Source: Shimia_B sp038525525 (GTDB lineage: Bacteria; Pseudomonadota; Alphaproteobacteria; Rhodobacterales; Rhodobacteraceae). Taken from it: a stretch of DNA of 64,000 bases. This document shows, one piece after another, positions 40,152 to 49,319 of this stretch (within the stretch, counting starts at the first letter, position 1; each line of letters begins with the position of its first letter). Position numbers and translations under genes: made by a program. Location: assembly GCA_038525525.1 (NCBI GenBank), contig JBCBHO010000003.1, forward strand, positions 186,001 to 250,000, read 5' to 3'. The notes beneath the pieces are model-generated. The model worked only from the letters and a program-made list of their open reading frames with translations. It ran no database searches and had not been told where the DNA came from.

Positions 40152-41371
40152 GCCTCGCCGTCTCGTCGCTTGCGCCCGCGGGCGGATTTCCTGAGATAGC
40201 GCCAGTGGGCGGCGTGCGTCTCGCCACTGCGGCGGCGGGCGTGCGCTACACCGGGCGCGACGACGTGATGCTCGCGGTGATGGACGCGGGCACGGCCGTG
40301 GCCGGGGTCTTCACCCGCTCGGCCACCCGCGCGGCCCCCGTGCTCGATTGTCAGTCAAAGATCGGCGGAGACCTTGCGGGCCCCGCCGCCTTTCTCGTCA
40401 ACGCCGGCAACGCCAACGCCTTCACCGGCAAGGCCGGGGAGGGCAGCGTGACCGCGCTCTGCACAGCGGTGGCCGATGCCACGGGCTGCGCGCCCGAGCG
40501 CGTCTTTACCGCCTCCACCGGCGTGATCGGCGAGCGGCTTCCCCACGCGCGCATCGAGGCCCGCATGGCGGCCCTCGCCGAGGGCCTCGGCACCGCGACC
40601 TTCGAGGCAGCGGCCCGCGCCATCGGCACAACGGACACCTTCGCCAAGGGCGCGACGGCCACGGCCAAGATAGGCGGCAAGTCCGTGACGATCGCGGGCA
40701 TTGCCAAGGGCTCGGGCATGATCGCGCCCGACATGGCGACGATGCTCGTCTACATCTTCACCGATGCCGCCCATGAGCCCGCCGCGCTGCAAGCGCTGCT
40801 GGCCGACCTCAACGACCGAACCTTCAACTGCATCACGGTGGACAGCGACACCTCGACCTCGGACACGCTCCTCCTCGCGGCCACGGGCGCGAGCGGCGTC
40901 GATGCAACGGGGCAAGAGGCGTTTCGCCACGCGCTTGCCGACGTGATGTTCGATCTCGCGATGCAGGTCGTGCGCGACGGCGAGGGGGCCACGAAACTCA
41001 TTCAGGTCGAAGTCACCGGCGCGCGCACCTATGCGGACGCGAGAAAGGTCGCCTCAGCCATCGCCAATTCACCGCTCATGAAGACGGCCGTCGCGGGCGA
41101 AGATCCGAATTGGGGTCGCATCATCATGGCCATCGGCAAATCCGGCGCCGAAGTCGACCGCGACTTGATCCGCATCCATTTCGGCGACATCGAGGTGGCC
41201 CGCGAGGGCTGGGTCTCTCCCGGCTACACGGAAGAGCAAGGCGCGGCCTACATGAAGAACGAGGAAATCTTGATCGGGGTCGATCTCGGCCTCGGGGCGG
41301 AAGCGGCATCCATGTGGACTTGCGATCTCACCCATGGCTACATCTCGATCAACGCGGACTATCGCTCGTGA
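40148..41371 (+). CDS. argJ: Bifunctional glutamate N-acetyltransferase / ornithine acetyltransferase
   Basis: A 407-residue self-processing enzyme of arginine biosynthesis that transfers acetyl from N-acetylornithine to glutamate. The autocleavage site and nucleophile threonine are in KGSGMIAPDMATMLVYIFTD (A-T-M-L). The segments TAASTGVIGE-like TASTGVIGERLP, NCITVDSDTSTSDT and NPNWGRI-like DPNWGRII are intact. Its start overlaps the PPIase stop and its end overlaps the mutT start, so the three genes are coupled. Whether it also uses acetyl-CoA cannot be seen. Confidence 0.96.
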   Translation: MSLAVSSLAPAGGFPEIAPVGGVRLATAAAGVRYTGRDDVMLAVMDAGTAVAGVFTRSATRAAPVLDCQSKIGGDLAGPAAFLVNAGNANAFTGKAGEGSVTALCTAVADATGCAPERVFTASTGVIGERLPHARIEARMAALAEGLGTATFEAAARAIGTTDTFAKGATATAKIGGKSVTIAGIAKGSGMIAPDMATMLVYIFTDAAHEPAALQALLADLNDRTFNCITVDSDTSTSDTLLLAATGASGVDATGQEAFRHALADVMFDLAMQVVRDGEGATKLIQVEVTGARTYADARKVASAIANSPLMKTAVAGEDPNWGRIIMAIGKSGAEVDRDLIRIHFGDIEVAREGWVSPGYTEEQGAAYMKNEEILIGVDLGLGAEAASMWTCDLTHGYISINADYRS

Positions 41372-41766
41372 AGATCATCCTCGTCTCGGCAGTGGCTCTC
41401 ATCGACGTCGATGGCCGCGTCCTCCTCGCCCAGCGTCCGGAGGGCAAGAGCATGGCGGGTCTCTGGGAGTTCCCGGGCGGCAAGGTCGAGCCAGGGGAAA
41501 GCCCCGAGGCCGCGCTCATCCGCGAACTCGACGAGGAGCTCGGCATCGGCACTTGGGAGAGCTGCCTCGCGCCGCTCACCTTCGCCTCCCACGCCTACGA
41601 GGATTTCCACCTTCTCATGCCGCTTTTCGCCTGCCGGAAATGGGAGGGCACACCGCATTCCAAGGAAGGTCAGGCGCTCAAATGGGTGCGTGGCACCGAG
41701 CTTCGATCCTATCCGATGCCCCCGGCCGATGTGCCCCTCGTGGCCATGCTGCGCGACTATCTCTGA
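41368..41766 (+). CDS. mutT: 8-oxo-dGTP diphosphatase (Nudix), MutT
   Basis: A 132-residue Nudix hydrolase that removes mutagenic 8-oxo-dGTP from the nucleotide pool. The Nudix box runs from GGKVEPGESPEAALIRE through LDEELGI with all catalytic glutamates. The preceding LLAQRPEGKSMAGLWEFPGG is typical of MutT. The start is GTG at 41368, overlapping the argJ stop as GTGA, which gives the normal MutT length. Confidence 0.93.
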   Translation: MKIILVSAVALIDVDGRVLLAQRPEGKSMAGLWEFPGGKVEPGESPEAALIRELDEELGIGTWESCLAPLTFASHAYEDFHLLMPLFACRKWEGTPHSKEGQALKWVRGTELRSYPMPPADVPLVAMLRDYL

Positions 41767-41901
41767 CCACCGCGGCGGGCGCGTTTTCACACTTGTCTCA
41801 AATTTAGGGGAAATCGAAAGATTCCTGCCTATACTTTCCTCAAGATGAGAACACGCGCTGCCACGCGGGGGCTCATCAGGCTGCTTTTGGGGGAAGACAT
41901 C

Positions 41902-42033
41902 ATGATTAGGACGATCACAGTGGGCACCTGCGTTTCAATTCAGGGGACGTTCGTGCGCACGCTTGGAAACGGCCAGATCGAGGTGCGTGTGGATGGGCAG
42001 ACCTATGTCGGTCGCCCCGTCACCCGGACCTGA
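41902..42033 (+). CDS. Small protein of 43 residues, function unknown
   Basis: ATG at 41902 with GGGGGA about 8 bases upstream. The protein begins MIRTITVGTCVSIQGTFVR, and the rest (NGQIEVRVDGQTYVGRPV) alternates hydrophobic and polar residues as in a small beta-barrel or SH3-like fold. I recall near-identical short proteins in other Rhodobacterales but cannot check. It is 135 bases after mutT and is followed 24 bases later by a strong terminator, so it is probably a real transcript end. The in-frame extension back to 41845 lacks a good ribosome binding site. Confidence 0.7.
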   Translation: MIRTITVGTCVSIQGTFVRTLGNGQIEVRVDGQTYVGRPVTRT

Positions 42034-42057
42034 GACACGTCAAGACACCTGAATGCA

Positions 42058-42088
42058 AAACGGCGCCGTGCATCCCGCGGCGCCGTTT
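42058..42088. terminator. Bidirectional Rho-independent terminator
   Basis: AAACGGCGCCG (42058-42068) pairs with CGGCGCCGTTT (42078-42088) over 11 bp with a 9-base loop. T-rich sequence follows on the plus strand (TTTCCTTTT) and TTTT on the minus strand. It ends the 43-aa gene's transcript and the rimP-nusA-infB transcript coming from the other side. Confidence 0.85.
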
Positions 42089-42109
42089 CCTTTTGAGCTT
42101 AAGGCAGGG

Positions 42110-44581
42110 TCAGTCGAGCGAGCGCTCGACCTCCTCACGCTCGAAGATCTCGATGACGTCCTCGGCGCGGATGTCGTCGTAATTCTCGAACGCCATGCCG
42201 CATTCCTGGCCGGACTGGACCTCGGCCACCTCGTCCTTGAAGCGCTTGAGCGTCTTTAGCGTGCCTTCGTGGATAACGACATTGTCGCGCAGAAGGCGCA
42301 CACCCGCCGAGCGGCGCGCGACACCCTCGGTCACGAGGCAGCCCGCCACCTTGCCAACGCCGGTGACCTTGAAGACTTCCTTAATCTCCGCGTAGCCGAT
42401 GAACTTCTCACGGATTTCAGCGGAGAGAAGGCCGGAGGCCGCCGCTTTCACATCGTCCACGAGGTCATAGATCACGGAGTAGTAGCGGATCTCGACGCCC
42501 TTCTGGTTGGCTGTGTTGCGCGCGGAGGCATTTGCACGGACGTTGAAGCCCATGACCGGCGCGCCGGAGGCCTCGGCGAGGCCGATATCCGTCTCCGTGA
42601 TGGCACCCACGCCGGAATGGAGCACGCGCACGCGCACCTCGTCGTTGCCGATCTTTTCCATCGCCTGAACGATGGCCTCGGCGGAGCCCTGCACGTCGGC
42701 CTTCACGAGGATGGGAAGCTCTTCCACATTCTCGTCTTCCTTGGCCTTCTGCATGAGCTGCTCGAGCGTCGTCGCGGCACCGGCGGCGGCGCGCTTGTCC
42801 TTGGCGGCCTGGCTCCGGTAGTCGGCGATCTCGCGCGCCTCGGCCTCGGTCTTCACGACGTTGAGCACGTCACCGGCCTCGGGCGTGCCGTTGAGGCCCA
42901 GGACCTCCACGGGCACGGACGGGCCCGCTTCCTTCACGCGCTCGCCCTGATCGTTGACCAGCGCGCGCACCTTGCCCCACTGCTCGCCCACGACGAAGAT
43001 GTCGCCCTGCTTGAGCGTGCCGTTCTGCACGAGAACCGTGGCGACCGGGCCGCGGCCCACGTCGAGCTGCGCCTCGATCACGGCACCCGATGCAGCGCGC
43101 TCCGGGTTTGCCTTGAGCTCGAGGATCTCGGCCTGAAGCGCGATGGCCTCCAGAAGCGCGTCGAGACCCTGGCCGGACTGCGCGGAGACTTCCACGTCCT
43201 GCACCTCGCCCGACATCTGCTCCACGATCACCTCGTGCTGGAGGAGATCGGTGCGGACTTTCGTCGGGTCGGCGGCGGGCAGGTCGATCTTGTTGATCGC
43301 CACGATCATGGGGACCTGCGCGGCCTTCGCGTGATTGATGGCCTCAATCGTCTGCGGCATGACGGCGTCATCGGCGGCCACAACGAGCACCACGATGTCG
43401 GTCACCTGCGCACCGCGGGCGCGCATGGAGGTGAATGCCGCGTGGCCGGGCGTGTCGAGGAAGGTGAGCTTCTTGCCCGCCTGATCCACCTGGTAGGCGC
43501 CGATATGCTGCGTGATGCCGCCCGCTTCGCCCGCTACGACGCGCGCATTGCGGATCGCGTCGAGGAGCGATGTCTTGCCGTGGTCCACGTGGCCCATGAT
43601 GGTGATGACGGGTGCGCGATCCTTGAGATCGTCTGCCTTGTCCTCGACCTGGTCGATGGCCTGTTCCACGTCCGAGTCGCTCACCCGGGTCATCTTGTGC
43701 CCGAATTCCTCGACGATGAGTTCTGCGGTGTCCTGATCGATCGTCTGGTTCTGAGTGACCATCATGCCCATCTGCATGAGCGATTTGACCACGTCGGGCA
43801 CGCGCTCGGCCATGCGGTTGGCGAGCTCCGAAACGAGGATCGCCTCGGGCACCTGCACGTCGCGCACGACCTTTTCACGCTCCACAGAACCGCCCATGGC
43901 CTTTTGCCGGGCGCGCTCCTGCTTGCGCTTCATCGCGGCCATGGAGCGCTGACGCCCGCCTTCGCCACCGCGGAGCGCCTGGTTCAGCGTGAGCTTGCCG
44001 CCCCGGCGGCCGCCATCGTCGCGGCCCTTCTGCGGGCGCTGCTCTTCCTGGCGACGGGGTGCTTCGCGCTCGGGGGCTTTGCGGCCTGCGGGCTTGCGAT
44101 CGTCCTGCGCGGGGGCAGCGGCGGGCGCGGCAGCGCGGCGGGCAGCCTCGGCGGCCTCCACCTTCTTGCGCTCGTCCTCTTCAGCCTTCGCCTTCAGGGC
44201 CTCTTCACGCTCTTTTTCCTCGCGCTCCTTGGCCTCGGCCTCGTCCCGGCGGCGTTGCCGCTCTGCGGCGCGTTCCTCTTCCTCGGCCTTGCGCTTGGCC
44301 GCGTCCTCGGCCTCGCGGGCCTTGGCGGCCTGCAGCGCCTTCATGCGGCGGTCCATCTCCGCATCCGAGATGCCCGAAGGACGGCGTGAGGGATCCCCCG
44401 CCGGTGCGGCGCCTGTCGTCGGCTTCGGCGTGCCGGGCTTTGGGACGACCACGCGCTTGCGTTTCGTCTCCACCACCACGCTTTTCGTGCGGCCATGGCT
44501 GAAGCTTTGCTTCACGTTGCCGGGGCGGCCACCACGACCACCACCCACACCGAGCGTCTTCTTGCCGTCATTATCGCTCAT
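42110..44581 (-). CDS. infB: Translation initiation factor IF-2
   Basis: An 823-residue GTPase that brings initiator tRNA to the ribosome. A long charged, alanine/lysine/glutamate-rich N-terminal region (about 1-320, coiled-coil-like runs such as RKAEEEERAAERQRRR) precedes the G domain: GHVDHGKTSLLDAIR (G1), GITQHIGAY (G2), DTPGH (G3), NKID (G4). Domains II-IV and the C-terminal tRNA-binding domain (SGQECGMAFENYDDI) follow. It is the last gene of rimP-nusA-ylxR-infB. Confidence 0.98.
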   Translation of the reverse strand: MSDNDGKKTLGVGGGRGGRPGNVKQSFSHGRTKSVVVETKRKRVVVPKPGTPKPTTGAAPAGDPSRRPSGISDAEMDRRMKALQAAKAREAEDAAKRKAEEEERAAERQRRRDEAEAKEREEKEREEALKAKAEEDERKKVEAAEAARRAAAPAAAPAQDDRKPAGRKAPEREAPRRQEEQRPQKGRDDGGRRGGKLTLNQALRGGEGGRQRSMAAMKRKQERARQKAMGGSVEREKVVRDVQVPEAILVSELANRMAERVPDVVKSLMQMGMMVTQNQTIDQDTAELIVEEFGHKMTRVSDSDVEQAIDQVEDKADDLKDRAPVITIMGHVDHGKTSLLDAIRNARVVAGEAGGITQHIGAYQVDQAGKKLTFLDTPGHAAFTSMRARGAQVTDIVVLVVAADDAVMPQTIEAINHAKAAQVPMIVAINKIDLPAADPTKVRTDLLQHEVIVEQMSGEVQDVEVSAQSGQGLDALLEAIALQAEILELKANPERAASGAVIEAQLDVGRGPVATVLVQNGTLKQGDIFVVGEQWGKVRALVNDQGERVKEAGPSVPVEVLGLNGTPEAGDVLNVVKTEAEAREIADYRSQAAKDKRAAAGAATTLEQLMQKAKEDENVEELPILVKADVQGSAEAIVQAMEKIGNDEVRVRVLHSGVGAITETDIGLAEASGAPVMGFNVRANASARNTANQKGVEIRYYSVIYDLVDDVKAAASGLLSAEIREKFIGYAEIKEVFKVTGVGKVAGCLVTEGVARRSAGVRLLRDNVVIHEGTLKTLKRFKDEVAEVQSGQECGMAFENYDDIRAEDVIEIFEREEVERSLD

Positions 44582-44587
44582 AAAGCG

Positions 44588-45211
44588 TTATTCCTTTCCA
44601 GCGCCGGATGCGCCGTTGCCTGAAGTATCGCGCAGGCCTTTCAGTTTCGCGGCTTCCTCTACAACACGTGCTGTGAGTCCACCAGCCAAGACTGCGCCAT
44701 GTATCACACGGGTTCGCCCGAAGGCCATCCCAAGCTCATCCGCGCTCAAGATGCCGAACCAGCGCGCGCCCTCTGGAGTCCATAACTTGCCCTTGCCGCG
44801 TTCGGATCCATCCGCCGCCTGAAAGAGCGCCTTGACGTTCTGCGTGGCGAGCGCCGAGCGGACCTTCTCGAAGCCCGCGAGGGCGAGCCCCGCTTTCCGC
44901 GCCATGGCAAGTAGGTCGACGACCCGGCGCGCCTGCTGCCGTTCGACCTCCGCCACCAGTCCCTCGGGGACGGCGACCTGCGCCTTCGCCCCCTTGGAGA
45001 AGATGCGCTTCTTGACCGCTTCTTCGAGCGTCGCGCGGTCCGCGCTCACATAGTACCCGCGCCCCGGGAGCTTGCCCAGCACATCGGGCACGACCTGGCC
45101 CTCGGGCCCGGTGACAAAACGGATGAGCCCCGCCTTGCCGCCCGTGTCTCCCGTGACAAGGCACCGGCGCTCCGGTGCCTCGCGGGTCTTTGCTGCGCCG
45201 CCTCTCGTCAT
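44588..45211 (-). CDS. YlxR-type RNA-binding protein fused to an L7Ae-like domain
   Basis: A 207-residue protein. Residues 10-85 are a YlxR (DUF448) domain (RRCLVTGDTGGK, LPGRGYYVSADRATLEEAVKK), and residues 95-180 a ribosomal L7Ae/L30e-like domain (VVDLLAMARKAGLALAGFEKV) with FGRTRVIHGAV near the end. In Firmicutes YlxR and YlxQ are separate genes in the nusA-infB operon; here the two are one protein, as usual in alphaproteobacteria. A role in RNA binding, possibly with RNase P or ribosome assembly, follows from the families. Confidence 0.9.
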   Translation of the reverse strand: MTRGGAAKTREAPERRCLVTGDTGGKAGLIRFVTGPEGQVVPDVLGKLPGRGYYVSADRATLEEAVKKRIFSKGAKAQVAVPEGLVAEVERQQARRVVDLLAMARKAGLALAGFEKVRSALATQNVKALFQAADGSERGKGKLWTPEGARWFGILSADELGMAFGRTRVIHGAVLAGGLTARVVEEAAKLKGLRDTSGNGASGAGKE

Positions 45212-45218
45212 GCGTGCC

Positions 45219-46985
45219 CTATGCGTCCGCCTCCTCGGCGGTATCCTCGGCCTCGGATTGCTGGCTCACCATCTCTTCGGGATCGACCCAGCCGAGGAGA
45301 ACGCGGGCGGTCATGACCATGTCCTGCGCTTCTTCCAGCGAGACGTCGAACTTCTCGAGAATGCCGTCATCCTTTACACGCTCGCCGTCCACTGTGGTCC
45401 AGCCGCCGGCCAGCTCCCAGTCGGCGCAGGTGGCGAAATCCTCGAGCGTCTTCACGCCGTCTTCCGCCAGCGCCTCGATCATCTGGGGGCTGAGCCCCTC
45501 GAAATCAATGAGCTGCTGCTCGACACCCAGCGCCACCGCGCGCTCGAGCGCCTTCTTGTTCTGCTCGTCGATGTAATCGCGGGCCCGGGCCTGAAGCTCC
45601 TGCGCCGTGCCTTCGTCCACGCCGTCGATGACGAGAAGCTCGTCGAGCTCGACGTAGGCCACCTCCTCGAGGTTCGTGAAGCCCTCGGAGACAAGAAGCT
45701 GCGCGAAAAACTCGTCGAGGTCGAGCGTGTCCATGAAGAGCTTCGTGCGCTCCTCGAACTCGGCCTGGCGGCGGCGGCTCTCCTCCTCCTCGGTCATGAT
45801 GTCGATGTCGAGGCCGGTGAGCTGCGATGCGAGCCGCACGTTCTGACCCCGGCGCCCGATGGCGAGGCTGAGCTGCTCCTCGGGCACGACGACCTCGATC
45901 CGCTCGGCCTCGTCGTCGAGAACGACCTTGGAGACCTCGGCGGGCTGGAGTGCGTTCACGAGGAAGGTGGGCTGGTCTTCGTTCCACGGGATGATGTCGA
46001 TCTTCTCGCCCTGAAGCTCGTTGACGACCGCCTGCACGCGGGAGCCCCGCATACCGACGCAGGCCCCCACGGGGTCTATCCCTGAATCGTAGGAGATCAC
46101 GGCAATCTTGGCGCGCGAGCCCGGATCACGGGCGCAGGCCTTGATCTCGATGATGCCATCGTAGATCTCCGGCACCTCCATCTTGAAGAGCTCCATCATG
46201 AACTCAGGCGCGGTGCGCGAGAGGAAGATCTGCGGCCCGCGCTGCTCTCGACGCACATCCTTGATATAGCAGCGGATGCGGTCGTTGGGGCGGTAGGCCT
46301 CGCGGCCGATCTTCTCGTTGCGGCGCAGCGTCGCCTCGCCACGGCCCACGTCAACGATGACGTTGCCGTATTCCTCGCGCTTGACGATGCCGTTGATGAT
46401 CGTGCCCGCGCGGTCCTTGAATTCCTCGTACTGGCGATCGCGCTCGGCCTCGCGGACCTTCTGAAGGATCACCTGCTTGGCCGATTGCGCGGCGATGCGG
46501 CCCATCTCCACCGGCGGCACCTCGTCGATGAGCTCGTCGGTGATCTGCGGCTCGGGGCTCTGATCCACGCCCTCCATGAGGCCCTCTTCGAGCGGCAGCG
46601 GCTTGCGCAGGTAGATGCGGCGGACCTTGATCGTCTCGCTCTCTTCGGTTTCCGGGTCAAAAAGCGTCTTGGTTCCGGAGATCACGAAGTACTCGTTGCC
46701 CTGTGCCTTCATCACGTCCTGCGCCTGGTCGGGCGTCATGTCGGACTGGAAGCTCTCGATATCGTCCTGCGGCGTGACGGTGCGGACACGGGTGAAGGTC
46801 GCGCGGCCGGTCTTGCGGTCGATCTTCACGCGGATATCCATCTCCGCGCCGTAGCGGGACTTCGCGGCGCGCGCGAGGCTCTCCTCCATCGCCTCGACCA
46901 CGAGGCCGGGGTCGATCATCTTCTCGCGTGCCACGGCCTCTGCCGTCTGCAGGAGCTCAAGCTGGTTTGCCGAAGTAATGGCCAT
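45219..46985 (-). CDS. nusA: Transcription termination/antitermination factor NusA
   Basis: A 588-residue RNA polymerase-binding protein. The N-terminal RNAP-binding domain (MAITSANQLELLQTAEAVAREK) is followed by an S1 domain (about 135-200, GTIINGIVKREEYGNVIVDVG), two KH domains (KIAVISYDSGIDPVGACVGMRG; LSLAIGRRGQNVRLA), then acidic helix-hairpin-helix repeats (LVIDGVDEGTAQELQARA; LSPQMIEALAEDGVKTLED). Its ATG shares a base with the rimP stop (TGATG), so translation is coupled. Confidence 0.98.
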   Translation of the reverse strand: MAITSANQLELLQTAEAVAREKMIDPGLVVEAMEESLARAAKSRYGAEMDIRVKIDRKTGRATFTRVRTVTPQDDIESFQSDMTPDQAQDVMKAQGNEYFVISGTKTLFDPETEESETIKVRRIYLRKPLPLEEGLMEGVDQSPEPQITDELIDEVPPVEMGRIAAQSAKQVILQKVREAERDRQYEEFKDRAGTIINGIVKREEYGNVIVDVGRGEATLRRNEKIGREAYRPNDRIRCYIKDVRREQRGPQIFLSRTAPEFMMELFKMEVPEIYDGIIEIKACARDPGSRAKIAVISYDSGIDPVGACVGMRGSRVQAVVNELQGEKIDIIPWNEDQPTFLVNALQPAEVSKVVLDDEAERIEVVVPEEQLSLAIGRRGQNVRLASQLTGLDIDIMTEEEESRRRQAEFEERTKLFMDTLDLDEFFAQLLVSEGFTNLEEVAYVELDELLVIDGVDEGTAQELQARARDYIDEQNKKALERAVALGVEQQLIDFEGLSPQMIEALAEDGVKTLEDFATCADWELAGGWTTVDGERVKDDGILEKFDVSLEEAQDMVMTARVLLGWVDPEEMVSQQSEAEDTAEEADA

Positions 46986-47572
46986 CAGGAATCCTCCGTC
47001 CCGTCCACGATGCTTTCCACCGCATCGAATTGCTTTTCATCCACCTGACCCGCATCTTTGCGCCCTTTAAGGACGTCGCGGATCAATTCGTCCGTCAGGA
47101 CCAGCTTGGCATCGGCCAGCCAGTCGAAATGGAGCCCGATCGTGACGGCCTCGCCGGCCTCCTCGATCTCGATGAGGATCTCGTCCTCTTCCGTGCCCGC
47201 GAGCACGCCCTTGAAGCGGCGGCGCCCGTCGATGAGCTCTTCCGTCTCGATCTTGGCGACGTAGCCGTCCCAGAGGTCGAAGTCCTTGAGCCGCGTGAGC
47301 GGGCGGTCGATACCCGGCGAAGACACTTCGAGGGTGTAGGCATCGAGAATCGGATCCTCGACATCCATGACCGCGCTCACCGCCGTGGAGATGTCGCCGC
47401 AATCGTCCACTTCGATCGTGCCGTCTGGCTTTTGTGCCATGATCTGGAGGATCGGGGCCTTTCCGCCCTGCAGGCGCACGCGCACCAACTCGAACCCCAT
47501 CCCCTCGATGGTGGGTTCGATGATCTCTCTGATGCGCCGATCCATGGCTGCCTTGGCGATCATGTCCGCCAT
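46985..47572 (-). CDS. rimP: Ribosome maturation factor RimP
   Basis: A 195-residue protein that assists 30S subunit assembly. It shows the family pattern IEPTIEGMGFELVRVRLQGGK, VDDCGDISTAVSAVMD and YTLEVSSPGIDRPLTR, then the C-terminal SH3-like domain. The ATG at 47572 has GGAGG 7 bases upstream; the longer frame to 47755 runs back through a terminator-like hairpin and has no family support. It is the first gene of the rimP-nusA-ylxR-infB operon. Confidence 0.95.
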   Translation of the reverse strand: MADMIAKAAMDRRIREIIEPTIEGMGFELVRVRLQGGKAPILQIMAQKPDGTIEVDDCGDISTAVSAVMDVEDPILDAYTLEVSSPGIDRPLTRLKDFDLWDGYVAKIETEELIDGRRRFKGVLAGTEEDEILIEIEEAGEAVTIGLHFDWLADAKLVLTDELIRDVLKGRKDAGQVDEKQFDAVESIVDGTEDS

Positions 47573-47583
47573 TGCGTGCCTCC

Positions 47584-47613
47584 AAAACGAAAAAACGGGC
47601 CAGCGGGCCCGTT
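47584..47613 (-). terminator. Intrinsic terminator / attenuator directly upstream of rimP
   Basis: On the minus strand AACGGGCC (47613-47606), a 4-base loop and GGCCCGTT (47601-47594) form an 8-bp GC-rich stem followed at once by TTTTTTCGTTTT (to 47584). The T-run ends next to the GGAGG of rimP. Since no minus-strand gene lies upstream, this would terminate the operon's own leader RNA and so act as an attenuator, or require a promoter between it and rimP, for which there is no space. Confidence 0.7.
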
Positions 47614-47738
47614 CGTGTCTGCCGGTGGAGCCTCGGGGGTGGAAGCCGAGGCGCCGCTGTTGAGGTGCACATACGCCCGCACCCCGGATTGTGCAAGGTC
47701 GCTTTTCACCGGACCCCCCGCAGGGCAAGCTCCGCGCC

Positions 47739-48695
47739 ATGGCGAAAGCTCCCAACCCCGCGCGTTACCGCGCCCACGGCCTGCTTCGGCGCCTCGCGCG
47801 CATGACGGGCCTCGAGCTGCCGCAATTCCTCGCCGCTGCAGGGCTTCCCCCGAGCCTCGCGGCCCATCCGCGCCCCTCGCTCACCGCGGCCCAGGTGGTC
47901 GCGGCCTGGGAGACCGCGGAGGCATTGCTTCATGAGGGGCTGAGCCCCGATACGCTTCGCCTCGACCTGCGTACTCGCTTCAGCCCGGCGGCTTTCGCCC
48001 TCGCCGCCGCGCCCGATGTGGGCGCGGGCCTCCGTCGCTGGGCAGAGCTTGCGCGGTTCGCGCAGCCCGCGGTCGCCACGCTCGAGGGCACGGCGACGCT
48101 CCGCTTCTCCGGCGCGCCCGTGCTTCAGGCCGTGGCGCTGGTGCAGCTCCTCGACGCGCTGCGCATGGCCACCGCCCGCCGCCTCACGCCGCACCACCTC
48201 GCGCTGCCCGCTGCCCTGCCGCGCAGGGACGAAATCTGCGCCCATGCCGGGGTCGAGGCCAGCACCGAGGGAGAGGTGCGTCTCTCCTTCGCCGAGGCCG
48301 ATCTCGGCCATGCCCATGTGGCGCCCGTCCAGGAAAGCTGGGAGGACCTCGACCTTGCGCCGCCGGTCTACGCGGCTGGCATCGCGCAGGAGGTGGGGCT
48401 GGCGCTGCCCGGCCTTCTCGCCGCCGGGCGGCCCGGGGCGGAGGCCGCAGCTGCGCGGCTCGGGCTCTCGAAGCGCACGCTCCAGCGCCGTCTGATGGAG
48501 GCAGGTCAGCCCTACCAGGACGTTCTCTCGTCGACCCGTCAGAGGCTCGCACAGCTCTATCTCGCCCAGCCAGGCCTCAGGATGGAGGAGGTCGCGCTCC
48601 TTCTCGGTTTCACTGATCCCAACAGCTTTTACCGCGCCTATCAGGGCTGGACGGGGACAACGCCCCGCGCGTTTCGTGCTGCGTCCGCAAAATAA
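47739..48695 (+). CDS. AraC-family transcriptional regulator
   Basis: A 318-residue regulator with an N-terminal Arabinose_bd (OruR/ArgR-like) ligand-sensing domain (LEGTATLRFSGAPVLQAVALVQLLDALR) and a C-terminal double HTH (about 225-318: AARLGLSKRTLQRRLMEAG and VALLLGFTDPNSFYRAYQGWTGTTP, the AraC signature). The start at 47739 is set by homology. The divergent neighbour is rimP, which it is unlikely to control; targets are unknown. The MarR gene follows after 124 bases on the same strand. Confidence 0.9.
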   Translation: MAKAPNPARYRAHGLLRRLARMTGLELPQFLAAAGLPPSLAAHPRPSLTAAQVVAAWETAEALLHEGLSPDTLRLDLRTRFSPAAFALAAAPDVGAGLRRWAELARFAQPAVATLEGTATLRFSGAPVLQAVALVQLLDALRMATARRLTPHHLALPAALPRRDEICAHAGVEASTEGEVRLSFAEADLGHAHVAPVQESWEDLDLAPPVYAAGIAQEVGLALPGLLAAGRPGAEAAAARLGLSKRTLQRRLMEAGQPYQDVLSSTRQRLAQLYLAQPGLRMEEVALLLGFTDPNSFYRAYQGWTGTTPRAFRAASAK

Positions 48696-48819
48696 TTGAT
48701 GCGTCTGGGGAACCTTCTGCTGTGTCATAGGTTAAATCAGCAGAAATCGCGCAGGTGGCACGGTTCATGCAATTTCGAGAGCCCACCGTCCTGTGCCCGC
48801 ACACCGTTGGTACTGGTCG

Positions 48820-49305
48820 ATGAACCTCTCCGCACCCGAACTCGAAGACCAGATGCGCAAGCTCAACACGCTGAACGGCCATCTGACCTACCGCATCACG
48901 AAGCTCTCCAAGCTCCTCGAAGCCGAGGCCGCCATCCGGCTCCGTGATACCGGCACCAATCTCACCACCTACCGGATCATGCTCCTCGTCTCGATCTTCG
49001 ACGAGATCACCGTGAGCGACCTCGCTCGCCTGATGGTAATCGATCGCGCACAGGTGAGCCGCCTATCAACGGAGATGACCCGGCAGGGCCTGCTCACCTC
49101 GAAGCCCGACCGCACGAACAAGCTCAAGAAACTCCTGATGCTCACTCCCGATGGAGAACGGCACTATGCCGAGCTGCGCGACAAGTTCGAAGACCGCGCC
49201 ACCATCATCACCGATCACGCCACGGAAGAGGAGCTCAACGTCCTCTGGAAGCTGGTCGACCGCGTGAGCCAGCACCTGTCCGACCGGATTGAACGCGCCA
49301 CCTGA
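48820..49305 (+). CDS. MarR-family transcriptional regulator
   Basis: A 161-residue winged-helix regulator. The core HTH is ITVSDLARLMVIDRAQVSRLSTEMTRQG, followed by the wing LTSKPDRTNKLKKLLMLTPDG with the conserved D-R. N- and C-terminal helices would form the dimer interface. It is convergent with the dipeptide-type ABC operon and separated from it by back-to-back terminators. Ligand and targets are unknown; control of the ABC operon is only suggested by proximity. Confidence 0.88.
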   Translation: MNLSAPELEDQMRKLNTLNGHLTYRITKLSKLLEAEAAIRLRDTGTNLTTYRIMLLVSIFDEITVSDLARLMVIDRAQVSRLSTEMTRQGLLTSKPDRTNKLKKLLMLTPDGERHYAELRDKFEDRATIITDHATEEELNVLWKLVDRVSQHLSDRIERAT

Positions 49306-49319
49306 GCGCCCATGCAAAA

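Noticed and set aside
42269..44389. 706-codon plus-strand ORF opposite infB, and similar long antisense ORFs opposite secA, nusA and the ABC operon
   Set aside because: All are mirror frames of strong genes, low-complexity and without ribosome binding sites or family motifs.
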